Positions 46,621 to 56,379 are shown, counted from the stretch's first letter. The stretch is DNA of 64,000 nt from CAXSBR01 sp964236495 (GCA_964236495.1 CAXSBR010000001.1:62001-126000), one strand, 5' to 3'. Program-made: numbers and translations. The notes: generated by a model not told the origin, from the letters alone.

Positions 46621-48468
46621 GTGTGCGGCATCGTGGGCTACGTCGGGCCTCGGGACGCTCTGGGCGTGGTGGTCGAGGGACTGCGGCGCATGGAGTATCG
46701 CGGGTACGACTCTGCCGGTGTCGCACTGGTCAGCGCCCAGGGCGCCTTGCAGACAGCCAAAAAGGCCGGTCGGATCGAAAATCTCGACAAGCTGTTGGCC
46801 GAGGATCCGCTTACGGGCTCGGTCGGGATGGGCCACACCCGGTGGGCCACCCACGGCGCGCCCAATGACCGCAATGCGCACCCCCACGTCGACGGCGCGC
46901 ACCGCCTGGCCGTCGTGCACAACGGCATCATCGAGAACTTCGCCGCCCTGCGCGCCGAGTGCGAAGCCGCGGGCGTCGAATTCACTAGCGAGACCGACAC
47001 CGAAGTCGTAGCTCACCTGTTGGCGGCGGTCCTGCGCGATTCCGGCGTCGAGCCGGCCGAGGCTCTGCGCCGCGTCTGCCGTCGGCTCGAGGGGGCCTTC
47101 ACGCTGGTCGTCGTCGACAGCGCGAACCCCGACGTCGTCGTCGCCGCCCGACGCAACTCGCCACTGGTTATCGGGATCGGCGACGGTGAGATGTTCCTGG
47201 GCAGCGACGTCGCCGCCTTCATCCCCTACACCCGCGACGCGGTGGAGATGGGCCAGGACCAGGTCGTCGAGATCACCCGCTCGGGCTACGCCATCACCAC
47301 CTTCGACGGCAGGTCCGTCGACGGCAAGCACTTCCGGGTGGACTGGGATCTGGAGGCCGCCGAGAAGGGCGGCTACGACTACTTCATGCTCAAGGAGATC
47401 GACGAGCAGCCTGCCGCCGTCGCCGACACCCTGCGCGGGCACCTCACCAACGGCCACATCACGTTGGACGAGAAGCGGATGGACGACCAGGAGCTGCGCG
47501 ACATCGACAAGGTGTTCATCATCGCCTGCGGGAGCGCGTACCACGCCGGTCTGCTCGGCAAGTACGCGATCGAGCACTGGACGCGGATACCGGTCGAGGT
47601 CGAGATGGCGTCGGAGTTCCGGTACCGCGACCCGGTACTGAGTCGTCAAACCCTGGTTGTGGCGATCAGCCAGTCCGGGGAGACCGCTGACACCCTGGAA
47701 GCCGTGCGTCACGCCCATGACCAGCGGGCCAAAGTGTTGGCGATCTGCAACACCAACGGCGCCCAGATACCGCGCGAGTCCGACGCGGTCCTCTATACCC
47801 ATGCCGGTCCTGAGATCGGCGTGGCGGCGACGAAGACGTTTGTGTCCCAGGTCGCGGCCGTGGAGCTGGTTGCGCTGGCGTTGGCGCAGGCGCGCGGCAC
47901 CAAGTACGGCGACGAGATCGTGCGCGAGTACGAATCGCTGTGCTCGGCAGCCGGCCTGATCGAGCAGACGCTGCGCAGCGCCGACACCGTCAAGGCCGTC
48001 GCGCGCGAGATCGCGTCCAGTGACACGGTGCTGTTCCTGGGTCGCCACGTCGGCTATCCGCTGGCCCTGGAGGGCGCGCTGAAGCTCAAGGAGTTGGCGT
48101 ACATGCACGCCGAGGGATTTGCGGCCGGCGAACTCAAGCATGGGCCGATCGCGCTCATCGAGGACGGCCTGCCCGTCGTGGTGATCATGCCTTCGCCGGT
48201 CGGTCGCCCGCTGCTGCATCAGAAAATGCTGTCGAACATGGCTGAGATCCGGGCCCGCGGCGCCCGCACGATCGTCATCGCCGAGCGCGGGGACACCGCG
48301 GCGGCCAAGGACGCCACCCACGTCATCGAGGTTCCGCCCGCTGCGACCCTGCTCTCGCCGCTGGTCGCCGTCGTGCCACTGCAGATCCTGGCCGCCGAGA
48401 TCGCCGCCGCCCGCGGCCTTGACGTCGACAAGCCGCGCAACCTGGCCAAGTCAGTCACCGTCGAATAG
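46621..48468 (+). CDS. glmS: Glutamine-fructose-6-phosphate aminotransferase (isomerizing)
   Basis: A 615-residue enzyme making glucosamine-6-phosphate from fructose-6-phosphate and glutamine. The N-terminal nucleophile is Cys2 (MCGIVGYVG). The class II glutaminase domain covers about residues 1-240, followed by two SIS domains (SQSGETADTLEA; LGRHVGYPLALEGALKLKE). The C-terminal KSVTVE is standard. Start GTG 46621 has no SD. No glmS ribozyme was recognised. Confidence 0.98.
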   Translation: MCGIVGYVGPRDALGVVVEGLRRMEYRGYDSAGVALVSAQGALQTAKKAGRIENLDKLLAEDPLTGSVGMGHTRWATHGAPNDRNAHPHVDGAHRLAVVHNGIIENFAALRAECEAAGVEFTSETDTEVVAHLLAAVLRDSGVEPAEALRRVCRRLEGAFTLVVVDSANPDVVVAARRNSPLVIGIGDGEMFLGSDVAAFIPYTRDAVEMGQDQVVEITRSGYAITTFDGRSVDGKHFRVDWDLEAAEKGGYDYFMLKEIDEQPAAVADTLRGHLTNGHITLDEKRMDDQELRDIDKVFIIACGSAYHAGLLGKYAIEHWTRIPVEVEMASEFRYRDPVLSRQTLVVAISQSGETADTLEAVRHAHDQRAKVLAICNTNGAQIPRESDAVLYTHAGPEIGVAATKTFVSQVAAVELVALALAQARGTKYGDEIVREYESLCSAAGLIEQTLRSADTVKAVAREIASSDTVLFLGRHVGYPLALEGALKLKELAYMHAEGFAAGELKHGPIALIEDGLPVVVIMPSPVGRPLLHQKMLSNMAEIRARGARTIVIAERGDTAAAKDATHVIEVPPAATLLSPLVAVVPLQILAAEIAAARGLDVDKPRNLAKSVTVE

Positions 48469-48526
48469 AGCGTTGTTTGCACTGCAATTGCTGGCCGGGC
48501 GTCGCTCTATCTAGTTGGATCGGGGT

Positions 48527-49627
48527 ATGACCTCGGCCGCTAACCTCGATCCGGTTGATCTGCTGATCGTCGGAGCGGGGCCCGTCGGTCTTTTCGGCGC
48601 CTACTACGCCGGCGTGCGGGGGTTGACGGTGGCGCTGCTGGACTCGTTGCCCGAGCCCGGCGGGCAGATCAGCGCGATGTATCCCGAGAAGGCGATCTTC
48701 GACGTGGCAGGTTTTCCCGCTGTGCGCGGACGTGAGCTGGTGGATCAGCTTGTTGCGCAGGCGGCTCCCTTCGACCCGCGCTACGTCCTGGGTAGGCAGG
48801 CCGTCGGGCTCGAGCGCGGCGACGGTGCTTTCGCGGTGACGGCCTCGGACGGGCAGCGGATCGAGGCGGGATCCATCCTCATCACCGGTGGCATCGGCAC
48901 GTTCACGCCGCGTCCGTTGCCCACTGGTGAACAGCTCCTGGGCCACGGTGTCGTGCACTTCGTGCCCGAACCGAGCGCGTACGCCGGCTTGGACGTCGTC
49001 GTCGTGGGGGGCGGGGACTCGGCCGTGGACTGGGCGCTGTTGCTGGAGCCGATCGCTGCCAGCGTTGCCCTCGTGCACCGACGCGCCGCCTTCCGCGCGC
49101 ACCCGCATTCGGTGGATTTGCTGCACGCCTCGACCGTGCAGGTGTTCACCGACGCCGAGATCGCCGGTGTCACCGGCGACCCGGAGGTAACGGCGGTGCA
49201 GGTCAGCAGTCGTGGCGAGAACGTGACGCTGCCCTGCGACCGCCTCGTTGCCGCGCTGGGTTTCACGGCCAATCTCGGCCCGCTGCTGGAGTGGGGCCTG
49301 GAGGTCCGTCAGCGCCGACACATCGTCGTCGACACGTCGATGGCCACCACCGTGCCTGGGGTGTACGCCGCCGGCGACATCTGCGAGTACCCCGGTAAGG
49401 TCCGATTGATCGTCACCGGATTCGGTGAGGCGGCGACGGCAGCCAACAACATTGCCGCCTACCTCGATCCCTCGCACGGCATCTTTCCCGGCCACCTGTC
49501 CGACTACGCTCCGCCCGGTCCGATCGCAGCACCTGCGGCTGTGGCCGCCGAGGGCGCAGTGGAGGACGAGCTGGAAGCCGAGGCCCGGCTGGCCGGCAAG
49601 CCGGTGTCAGCCGTGCCTGCAGGTTGA
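48527..49627 (+). CDS. NAD(P)/FAD-dependent oxidoreductase, TrxR-like ferredoxin-NADP reductase type
   Basis: A 366-residue flavoprotein. The FAD motif GAGPVGLFGAYYA is near residue 15 and the NAD(P) motif VVGGGDSAVDWAL near residue 160. The segments GGQISAMYPEKAIFDVAGFP and GFGEAATAANNIAAYLDP are characteristic of YumC-type ferredoxin/flavodoxin-NADP reductases. There is no CxxC, so it is not a thioredoxin reductase. ATG 48527 is preferred; a TTG four codons upstream is possible. The partner is unknown. Confidence 0.88.
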   Translation: MTSAANLDPVDLLIVGAGPVGLFGAYYAGVRGLTVALLDSLPEPGGQISAMYPEKAIFDVAGFPAVRGRELVDQLVAQAAPFDPRYVLGRQAVGLERGDGAFAVTASDGQRIEAGSILITGGIGTFTPRPLPTGEQLLGHGVVHFVPEPSAYAGLDVVVVGGGDSAVDWALLLEPIAASVALVHRRAAFRAHPHSVDLLHASTVQVFTDAEIAGVTGDPEVTAVQVSSRGENVTLPCDRLVAALGFTANLGPLLEWGLEVRQRRHIVVDTSMATTVPGVYAAGDICEYPGKVRLIVTGFGEAATAANNIAAYLDPSHGIFPGHLSDYAPPGPIAAPAAVAAEGAVEDELEAEARLAGKPVSAVPAG

Positions 49628-49700
49628 GCGGCGTGCGAACTCCTTTCCAACGGCTGGTGGTTGTCTGCCGAGCGGCCCGTGAGCCGCTGGCGAGCGGCTC

Positions 49701-50069
49701 GTGATCGTAGGAGTCGGCATCGACGTGGTACCGGTGCAACGGTTCGCCGAATCCCTGCAACGCACGCCGTCGATGGCGCCGCGGCTGTTCACCGCGGCCG
49801 AGCAGCTGACCGCGTCGGGCGAGCCGCGCACGGCCGAGTCGTTGGCGGCGCGATTCGCGGCGAAGGAAGCGCTGGCCAAGGCCCTCGGTGCCCCCGGTGG
49901 CATGTCGTGGTTGGACGCCGAGGTGCGTGTGGACGACGTCGGACGGCCCACCCTGCACGTTCGCGGCACGGTCGAAGCTCGCGCGCAAGCTCTGGGCGTC
50001 GTCAGCTGGCACGTGTCGCTGTCGCATGATGGCGGTATCGCCTCGGCCGTCGTCATCGCCGAGGCGTGA
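49701..50069 (+). CDS. acpS: Holo-[acyl-carrier-protein] synthase
   Basis: A 122-residue phosphopantetheinyl transferase that activates acyl carrier protein. The magnesium ligands are Asp8 (GIDVV) and Glu56 (FAAKEALAKALG). WHVSLSHDGGIASA is the C-terminal motif. GTG 49701 is the start. It precedes nnr, as in many actinobacteria. Confidence 0.96.
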   Translation: MIVGVGIDVVPVQRFAESLQRTPSMAPRLFTAAEQLTASGEPRTAESLAARFAAKEALAKALGAPGGMSWLDAEVRVDDVGRPTLHVRGTVEARAQALGVVSWHVSLSHDGGIASAVVIAEA

Positions 50070-50120
50070 GGCCTACGCTCGCGCACTGGTGCCAGCGGTC
50101 CGTCAACGAAGGAGGCGTCT

Positions 50121-51539
50121 GTGCGCGGTGCGTATTCGGTCGAGCAGATCACGGCGGCCGAGCAGGAGCTGATGCGCAGTCTGCCCGACGGAGCGCTGAT
50201 GCACCGCGCGGCCGCGGGGCTGGCCACCGAGTGCGTCCGGCTCCTGGGTGGCGTCTACGGCCGTCGGATCGTGGCGTTGGTGGGCAGCGGCAACAACGGC
50301 GGCGACGCGCTGTACGCCGGTGCGCAGCTTGCCCAGCGGGGCGCGGCGGTGACGGCGGTGCTGCTGTCCCCGGACCGGGTGCACGCCGGTGGGCTGGCGG
50401 CGCTGCGTGTCGCCGGTGGTCAGGTGTCTTCGGACGGTTCGGCGGTGCTCGCAGCGGCGGACCTGGTGCTCGACGGCATCGTCGGGATCGGCGGGTCGGG
50501 TAGCTTGCGCGAGCCCGCCGCCTCGTTGGCGCAGGCAGCCGCTGACGGCGACGGGATCGTCGTCGCCGTCGACATTCCCAGCGGCGTCGATGCCGATACC
50601 GGCGTGGTGGCAGGAGCCGCGGTGCAGGCCGATGTCACCGTCACTTTTGGCGCGCTCAAGCCCGGCCTGCTCGTCGGCGCCGGTGCACAGCGCTGCGGAC
50701 GAGTGGTCCTCGTCGAGATCGGCCTGCAGCTGCCGGCCGCCGGCGTCGACGTGCTAGAAGCCGCCGACGTGGCTCAGGCCGTGCACCCGCCTGGGCCGCT
50801 CGATGACAAGTACACCCGCGGCGTGGTCGGCGTGGCTGCCGGCTCGGCCCAGTACACCGGCGCTGCGGTGCTGTGCACCGGCGCCGCGCTGCACGGCGGC
50901 GCGGGCATGGTGCGCTACGCCGGCGCTGCTGCCGACGCGATCAGGGCCCGCTGGCCCGAAGCTGTCGTGAGCGACCGCCCGCAGGATGCCGGCCGGGTAC
51001 AGGCCTGGGTGGTCGGGCCAGGCCTGGGCACCGACGACGCCGCGGTGGCGGCATTGCGGTACGTGCTGGAGTCCGATGCGGCGGTGCTCGTCGACGCCGA
51101 CGCCATCACCCTGCTGGCCGAGCACCGCGACCTCCTGCCCCGCGACGCCCCGACGGTGCTGACGCCCCACGACCGCGAGTACGCCCGGCTGTTCGGCGAG
51201 GTGGGCGACAACCGCATCGACGCTGCTCGTCGAGCGGCCGCAGACGGCGGTGCCGTGGTGCTGCTCAAAGGCAATGCCACCGTCGTCGCGGACCCCGACG
51301 GGCACGCCTACGTCAACCGCACCGGAACGCCGTGGCTGGGCACCGCCGGCAGCGGGGATGTGCTGTCCGGGCTGATCGGCTCGCTGTTGGCGGCCGGCCA
51401 CGCGCCCGGCCTGGCTGCCGCGCTCGGTGCCTTCCTGCACGGCGTCGCAGGCCAGATCGCCGCAACTGCCGGCCCGCCCACGTCGGCCGACGTGCTCGGT
51501 GCGGTCCGCTCGGCGCTGCAGACCGTCGAGACCGGCTGA
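50121..51539 (+). CDS. nnr: Bifunctional NAD(P)H-hydrate epimerase / ADP-dependent dehydratase
   Basis: A 472-residue metabolite-repair enzyme. The N-terminal YjeF_N epimerase domain (about 1-210) has GSGNNGGDALYAG. The C-terminal ADP-dependent dehydratase domain (about 225-470) has KGNATVVADPDG and the ribokinase-like TAGSGDVLSG with its catalytic Asp. GTG 50121 has a perfect AAGGAGG five bases upstream. The stop begins a mini-ORF leading to alr. Confidence 0.96.
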   Translation: MRGAYSVEQITAAEQELMRSLPDGALMHRAAAGLATECVRLLGGVYGRRIVALVGSGNNGGDALYAGAQLAQRGAAVTAVLLSPDRVHAGGLAALRVAGGQVSSDGSAVLAAADLVLDGIVGIGGSGSLREPAASLAQAAADGDGIVVAVDIPSGVDADTGVVAGAAVQADVTVTFGALKPGLLVGAGAQRCGRVVLVEIGLQLPAAGVDVLEAADVAQAVHPPGPLDDKYTRGVVGVAAGSAQYTGAAVLCTGAALHGGAGMVRYAGAAADAIRARWPEAVVSDRPQDAGRVQAWVVGPGLGTDDAAVAALRYVLESDAAVLVDADAITLLAEHRDLLPRDAPTVLTPHDREYARLFGEVGDNRIDAARRAAADGGAVVLLKGNATVVADPDGHAYVNRTGTPWLGTAGSGDVLSGLIGSLLAAGHAPGLAAALGAFLHGVAGQIAATAGPPTSADVLGAVRSALQTVETG

Positions 51540-51562
51540 TGCTGCGACACTTGCCCCGGTGA
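51539..51562 (+). CDS. Mini-ORF bridging nnr and alr (7 aa)
   Basis: MLRHLPR starts on the nnr stop (TGATG) and ends on the alr start (GTGA). It spans the whole junction, as at several ribosomal-protein junctions in this window. Confidence 0.3.
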   Translation: MLRHLPR

Positions 51563-52707
51563 GCACGTCCGAGGCCGTCATCGATCTTGGTGCCATCCGC
51601 GCCAACACCGCCCTTGTTCGGGCCGCTACCGACGCGCAGGTGATGGCGGTCGTCAAGGCCGACGGCTACGGCCATGGCATGGTTCCGGCGGCGACGGCTG
51701 CCCTGTCCGGCGGCGCCACCTGGCTCGGCGTCGCGCTGCTGGACGAGGCGCTGGAGCTGCGCCGCGTCGGTATCGCCGCGCCGATCCTGGCCTGGCTGTG
51801 GGCGCCGGGGGAGACTGATCAACTCGTTGCCGCCGTCGCCGCCGACGTCGACGTCAGCGTTCCGTCCACCCAGCATCTCGACGCGGTACGCGTGGTCGCC
51901 GCGCGGGTGGGCCGGCCGGCGCGCGTCCATCTCAAGGTCGATACCGGCCTGGCCCGCAACGGCGCGACGTCGGCGGACTGGCCGGTGCTGGTGGAGGCCG
52001 CCGCCTGGGCGCAGTCCACGCACGACATCACCGTCGTCGGCGTGTGGAGCCAACTGGCCTGCGCCGACGAGCCGGGCCATCGCGCCGACGGCGAGCAGCT
52101 GGAAGCGTTCACGCGCGCTCTGGAGGTGGCCCGCTCCAGCGGCGTCGTCGCACAGTTGCGCCACCTGGCGAACTCGGCTGCGACGCTGACCTGGCCGCAG
52201 GCACACTTCGATCTCGTGCGCGTCGGAATCGCGCTGTACGGCCTGAATCCGGTGCCCTCGGTGCCCGCACCGGACCTGCGCCCGGCGATGACGTTGCGCT
52301 CGCGGGCGGCGCTGGTGAAGAACGTCGGCGCCGGCCAGGGGGTTTCCTACGGCTGGCAGTACACGACGTCGCGGCCGTCCACGCTCGCGCTGGTCCCGCT
52401 GGGCTATGCCGACGGCATTCCGCGCGCGGCCAGCAACGTCGGGCCGGTGTCGGTCGCCGGCCGCCGCAGCGTGATCAGCGGGCGGGTGGCCATGGACCAG
52501 TTCGTCGTCGACCTCGGTCCGAGCGCCGGCGACGCGGCGGCGGTGCGCGCCGGGGACGAGGTGATTGTGTTCGGCAGCGGCCGGCACGGCGAACCCACCG
52601 CGCAGGACTGGGCCACGGCGACGGGCACGATCCACTACGAGATCGTCACCCGCATCGGCGCCCGCGTACCGCGCCGATACGTCGACGACGACGCTCGGCA
52701 GGACTAG
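51559..52707 (+). CDS. alr: Alanine racemase
   Basis: A 382-residue PLP enzyme making D-alanine for peptidoglycan. The PLP lysine is Lys33 in VVKADGYGHG. PLGYADGIPRA and AMDQFVVDLG are the conserved C-terminal motifs, including the catalytic tyrosine region. GTG 51559 is set by the N-terminal sequence (STSEAVIDLGAIRAN) and the overlap with the mini-ORF. tsaE follows after five bases. Confidence 0.97.
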   Translation: MSTSEAVIDLGAIRANTALVRAATDAQVMAVVKADGYGHGMVPAATAALSGGATWLGVALLDEALELRRVGIAAPILAWLWAPGETDQLVAAVAADVDVSVPSTQHLDAVRVVAARVGRPARVHLKVDTGLARNGATSADWPVLVEAAAWAQSTHDITVVGVWSQLACADEPGHRADGEQLEAFTRALEVARSSGVVAQLRHLANSAATLTWPQAHFDLVRVGIALYGLNPVPSVPAPDLRPAMTLRSRAALVKNVGAGQGVSYGWQYTTSRPSTLALVPLGYADGIPRAASNVGPVSVAGRRSVISGRVAMDQFVVDLGPSAGDAAAVRAGDEVIVFGSGRHGEPTAQDWATATGTIHYEIVTRIGARVPRRYVDDDARQD

Positions 52708-52712
52708 CCGGC

Positions 52713-53165
52713 GTGAGGATCGAGCTGGCCACACCGCACGACACCCGCGACTTCGGCACCCGACTGGCCGACTTCCTGCGCCCGGGCGATCTGCTGATCC
52801 TCACCGGGTCGCTGGGAGCGGGTAAGACTGCCCTGGTGCAGGGGATCGGTGCCGGCCTGGGCGTGCGCGGGGCCGTCGTGTCGCCCACCTTCGTGATCGC
52901 ACGTGCCCACCGAGGCGGGCGGTTGCCGTTGGTGCACGTCGATGCCTACCGGCTGTCGTCGCTGGCCGAGATCGACGACCTGGACCTCGACGTCGACGTC
53001 GCCGACTCGGTGACGGCGGTGGAGTGGGGCGCCGGCCTGGCGGATCGGTTGGCCGACGCCCACCTCCGCCTGCACCTCGATCGCGAACCCGACAGCGACG
53101 TTCGCGATCTCACGCTCTACCCGTCCGACGAGGTGTGGCGTACGCGCATTGCCAAGCTGGCCTGA
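52713..53165 (+). CDS. tsaE: tRNA t6A biosynthesis ATPase TsaE
   Basis: A 150-residue P-loop ATPase of the threonylcarbamoyl-adenosine pathway. The Walker A GSLGAGKT is at residues 32-39; HVDAYRL and VEWGAGLAD are family motifs. The start is GTG 52713. A strong hairpin lies immediately after the stop, so it probably ends the alr-tsaE transcript. Confidence 0.96.
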   Translation: MRIELATPHDTRDFGTRLADFLRPGDLLILTGSLGAGKTALVQGIGAGLGVRGAVVSPTFVIARAHRGGRLPLVHVDAYRLSSLAEIDDLDLDVDVADSVTAVEWGAGLADRLADAHLRLHLDREPDSDVRDLTLYPSDEVWRTRIAKLA

Positions 53166-53216
53166 GCACTGCCGGAGCGGCATGTACGTCGGCGGTACGG
53201 AACGCTCCGGCAGTGC
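53166..53216. terminator. Terminator hairpin after tsaE
   Basis: A perfect 14-bp inverted repeat (53166-53179 with 53203-53216) around a 23-base loop. It begins one base after the tsaE stop and ends 34 bases before tsaB. Confidence 0.75.
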
Positions 53217-53250
53217 GGCGCCCACCGGCTGGCAACTACGCTCTGGCCTC

Positions 53251-53925
53251 GTGCTCACGCTCGCGATCGACACCTCCAGCGCCGCGGTGAGTTGCGCGCT
53301 GGCCCGGGTCGACGCAGACGGCACCGCAACGGTGCTCAGCCAGCGGCGCGTCGTCGACGCCCGCGCCCACGCCGAGCAACTCGTTCCCTCCATTGCGGCG
53401 TGCCTGGCCGACGCGGGCGTAGGCGTCGACGCACTCGAGGCTGTCGTGGCCGGCACCGGTCCGGGACCGTTCACCGGGCTGCGCGTCGGTCTGATGACCG
53501 CCGCCGCGATCGCCGACGCGCTCGGCATCCCGGCCTACGGCGTGTGCTCGCTGGATGCCGTTGCCGCCGGACGGACGCTGTTGGTGGCCGGCGACGCGCG
53601 TCGTCGCGAGGTCTATTGGGCGAGCTATGTCGACGGCAGGCGTACGCACGGCCCGTCGGTGGACCGCCCTGGCGACGTGCCCACCGACGGGTTCACCGCA
53701 ATGGCTGGTGCCGGCGCGCGGCTGTACCGCGACGTCCTCGCCCTGGAGCTGCTCGAGGGTGACTATCCAGACCTGGCGTCGATGGTCACGCTGGCCGCGG
53801 ACCGCATCCTGGCCGAAGCGCCGACCGAGCCGTTGACGCCGCTGTACCTGCGCCGTCCTGACGCCGTCGCGCCGAGTGAGTACAAGGCCGTCACCGCGGA
53901 GCCGGCGCTGGGCAGGTCGACATGA
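53251..53925 (+). CDS. tsaB: tRNA t6A biosynthesis protein TsaB
   Basis: A 224-residue ASKHA-fold protein, partner of TsaD. LAIDTSSAAVS and GTGPGPFTGLRVGL are diagnostic. Start GTG 53251 gives the normal N-terminus; a -10-like TACGCT (53237-53242) close to it suggests a leaderless or short-leader transcript. The rimI ATG overlaps the stop (ATGA). Confidence 0.95.
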   Translation: MLTLAIDTSSAAVSCALARVDADGTATVLSQRRVVDARAHAEQLVPSIAACLADAGVGVDALEAVVAGTGPGPFTGLRVGLMTAAAIADALGIPAYGVCSLDAVAAGRTLLVAGDARRREVYWASYVDGRRTHGPSVDRPGDVPTDGFTAMAGAGARLYRDVLALELLEGDYPDLASMVTLAADRILAEAPTEPLTPLYLRRPDAVAPSEYKAVTAEPALGRST

Positions 53926-54402
53926 CGGCGCTGCCCGGCGCGGACGAGGGCATCACCGTGCGCATCGTGGCGATGACGCGCGCGCACATACCGCTGCTGC
54001 AGAAGTTCGAAGTCGACATGTTCGGAGCGGAGGCTTGGTCGGCGGCCAGCTACGCCGACGAGCTCGCCGACATCGGCCACCGCTACTACATCGCCGCGGT
54101 GACCGATCCCGCCGACGATGATCTGCCCATCCTGGGGTGGGCCGGGCTGATGACGATCGGCGACACCGCCCAGATCCTGACCATCGGCGTCGTGCCTGCC
54201 GCCCAGCGCCACGGCATCGGGCAGACCATGCTGGAGGCGTTGCTGAACGAAGCGCGACGTCGCGGTGCGGGCGAGGTGGTGCTCGAAGTACGCACCGACA
54301 ATGAGGCGGCCCGACGGCTGTACGAGCGCAACCGGTTCGCCCCGCTACGCATCCGCCGCGGCTACTACGACCTCGGGCGTGCAGACGCCGTGGAGATGCG
54401 CC

Positions 54403-54413
<11 letters not shown>
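53922..54413 (+). CDS. rimI: Ribosomal protein S18-alanine N-acetyltransferase (RimI)
   Basis: A 163-residue GNAT acetyltransferase. The acetyl-CoA motif VVPAAQRHGIGQTML is around residues 90-104. NEAARRLYERNRFAPLRIRRGYY is the typical RimI C-terminal part. ATG 53922 overlaps the tsaB stop; the tsaD start lies within its last codons. In this cluster it may be a general N-alpha-acetyltransferase. Confidence 0.93.
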
Positions 54414-55473
<1,060 letters not shown>

Positions 55474-55519
55474 GCGTGCTGTCGGCATCGGCGCCACGGC
55501 TCAGGCGACCACCGACACA

Positions 55520-55548
55520 TTGAGAGTTGGCACTCAAGTAGCTAGAGT
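55520..55548 (+). promoter_or_regulatory. groES promoter
   Basis: TTGAGA (55520-55525), a 17-base spacer and TAGAGT (55543-55548). The -10 and spacer are covered by the CIRCE element, so HrcA binding would block polymerase. Confidence 0.8.
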
Positions 55549-55553
55549 GCCAA
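55527..55553. promoter_or_regulatory. CIRCE operator (HrcA site)
   Basis: TTGGCACTC, nine bases, GAGTGCCAA: a perfect inverted repeat differing from the CIRCE consensus (TTAGCACTC-N9-GAGTGCTAA) at one symmetrical position. It shows heat-shock control of groESL by an HrcA repressor encoded elsewhere. Confidence 0.92.
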
Positions 55554-55658
55554 GTGCAGTGCCAAAGTGAAGGCCCACTGACCCCCGCGACGGCAGCCGG
55601 GCCTGGCACCGACAACGTTCTCATCAGCTCGCTCTTCGACCCTATAGGGGGACACATC

Positions 55659-55967
55659 GTGACGACTGCAACCAAGGTCAACATCAAGCCGCTCGAGGAC
55701 CGCATCGTGGTCCAGGCCAATGAGGCCGAAACCACCACCGCCTCGGGCCTGGTCATTCCCGACACCGCCAAGGAAAAGCCCCAGGAGGGCACTGTCCTCG
55801 CTGTCGGCCCCGGCCGCGTGGACGATTCGGGCAAGCGCATCCCGCTCGACGTCAACACCGGCGACGTCGTGCTCTACAGCAAGTACGGCGGAACCGAGAT
55901 CCGTTACTCCGGCGAGGATTACCTGGTCCTCTCCGCGCGTGACGTGCTCGCCGTCATCGAGAAGTAG
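55659..55967 (+). CDS. groES: Co-chaperonin GroES
   Basis: A 102-residue GroES. The mobile loop (EAETTTASGLVIPDTAKEKP) is around residues 20-39. GTG 55659 follows AGGGGGA; the frame is open upstream through the promoter region, which rules out a longer start. A 412-base spacer with tandem repeats separates it from groEL. Confidence 0.98.
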   Translation: MTTATKVNIKPLEDRIVVQANEAETTTASGLVIPDTAKEKPQEGTVLAVGPGRVDDSGKRIPLDVNTGDVVLYSKYGGTEIRYSGEDYLVLSARDVLAVIEK

Positions 55968-55978
55968 AGCGTCTCGAA

Positions 55979-56295
55979 GGCGCAGCCTTTCCGTAAAGGA
56001 CAGGTTGCGTCCGCGCGGTGCGGTTCTAGTAGTGGTCGCCAATCGGTTGGCCAGTACTAGTGCTCACCAACGGCGCAGCCTTCCCGGTAGAGGGCGGGTT
56101 GCGTTCGCGCGGTGCGGTTCTGGTAGTGGTCGCCAATCGGTTGGCCATTACTGATGCTCACCAACGGCGCAGCCTCCCGTAAAGGACAGGTTGCGTCCGC
56201 GCGGTGCGGTTCTGATGGTGGTCGCCAACTGGTTGGCCAGCACTGGCACTCACCAACGCGCAGCCTTCCTGTAGGGGGTTGCGTCGTCCGCGCTT
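55979..56295 (+). repeat. Tandem array of about 93-bp structured repeats
   Basis: Copies start at 55979, 56072, 56166 and (partial) 56257, giving periods of 93, 94 and about 91. Each full copy contains CGCAGCC, GGTTGCG, CGCGCGGTGCGGTTCT and a stem GCCAA/TTGGC with a 4-base loop (GCCAAC/GTTGGC with a 2-base loop in copy 3). A CCTTT-CCGT-AAAGG hairpin in copy 1 is changed in the others. Confidence 0.92.
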
Positions 56296-56312
56296 AATCA
56301 GATTGTGCACGA

Positions 56313-56351
56313 CGGCCCCGCGCCTGGCGTTTCGACGCGGGTGCGGGGCCG
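56313..56351 (+). promoter_or_regulatory. GC-rich hairpin before groEL
   Basis: CGGCCCCGC pairs with GCGGGGCCG (9 bp, extendable by wobble pairs). It ends 28 bases before the groEL ATG. It may be a processing or attenuation site between groES and groEL. Confidence 0.6.
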
Positions 56352-56379
56352 AACTCATTGAGTGCTGTGAAAGGAAATC

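Larger units (their letters stand above)
55968..56379 (+). other. groES-groEL spacer
   Basis: This 412-base gap is unusually long and almost filled by a tandem repeat array (55979-56295) and a strong GC hairpin (56313-56351). AAAGGAAA just before 56380 is the groEL ribosome-binding site. No gene is supported. Confidence 0.8.

Noticed and set aside
52044..52712. Open frame upstream of and in frame with tsaE
   Set aside because: It overlaps alr on the same strand, is very Arg-rich, and the TsaE family starts at 52713.
55979..56295. CRISPR-like array
   Set aside because: The repeats are contiguous 93-bp units without unique spacers, and there are no cas genes.
56352..56379. Second CIRCE element before groEL
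   Set aside because: ACTCATTGAGT is a small palindrome and GAGTGCT resembles one CIRCE half, but the matching left half is missing.
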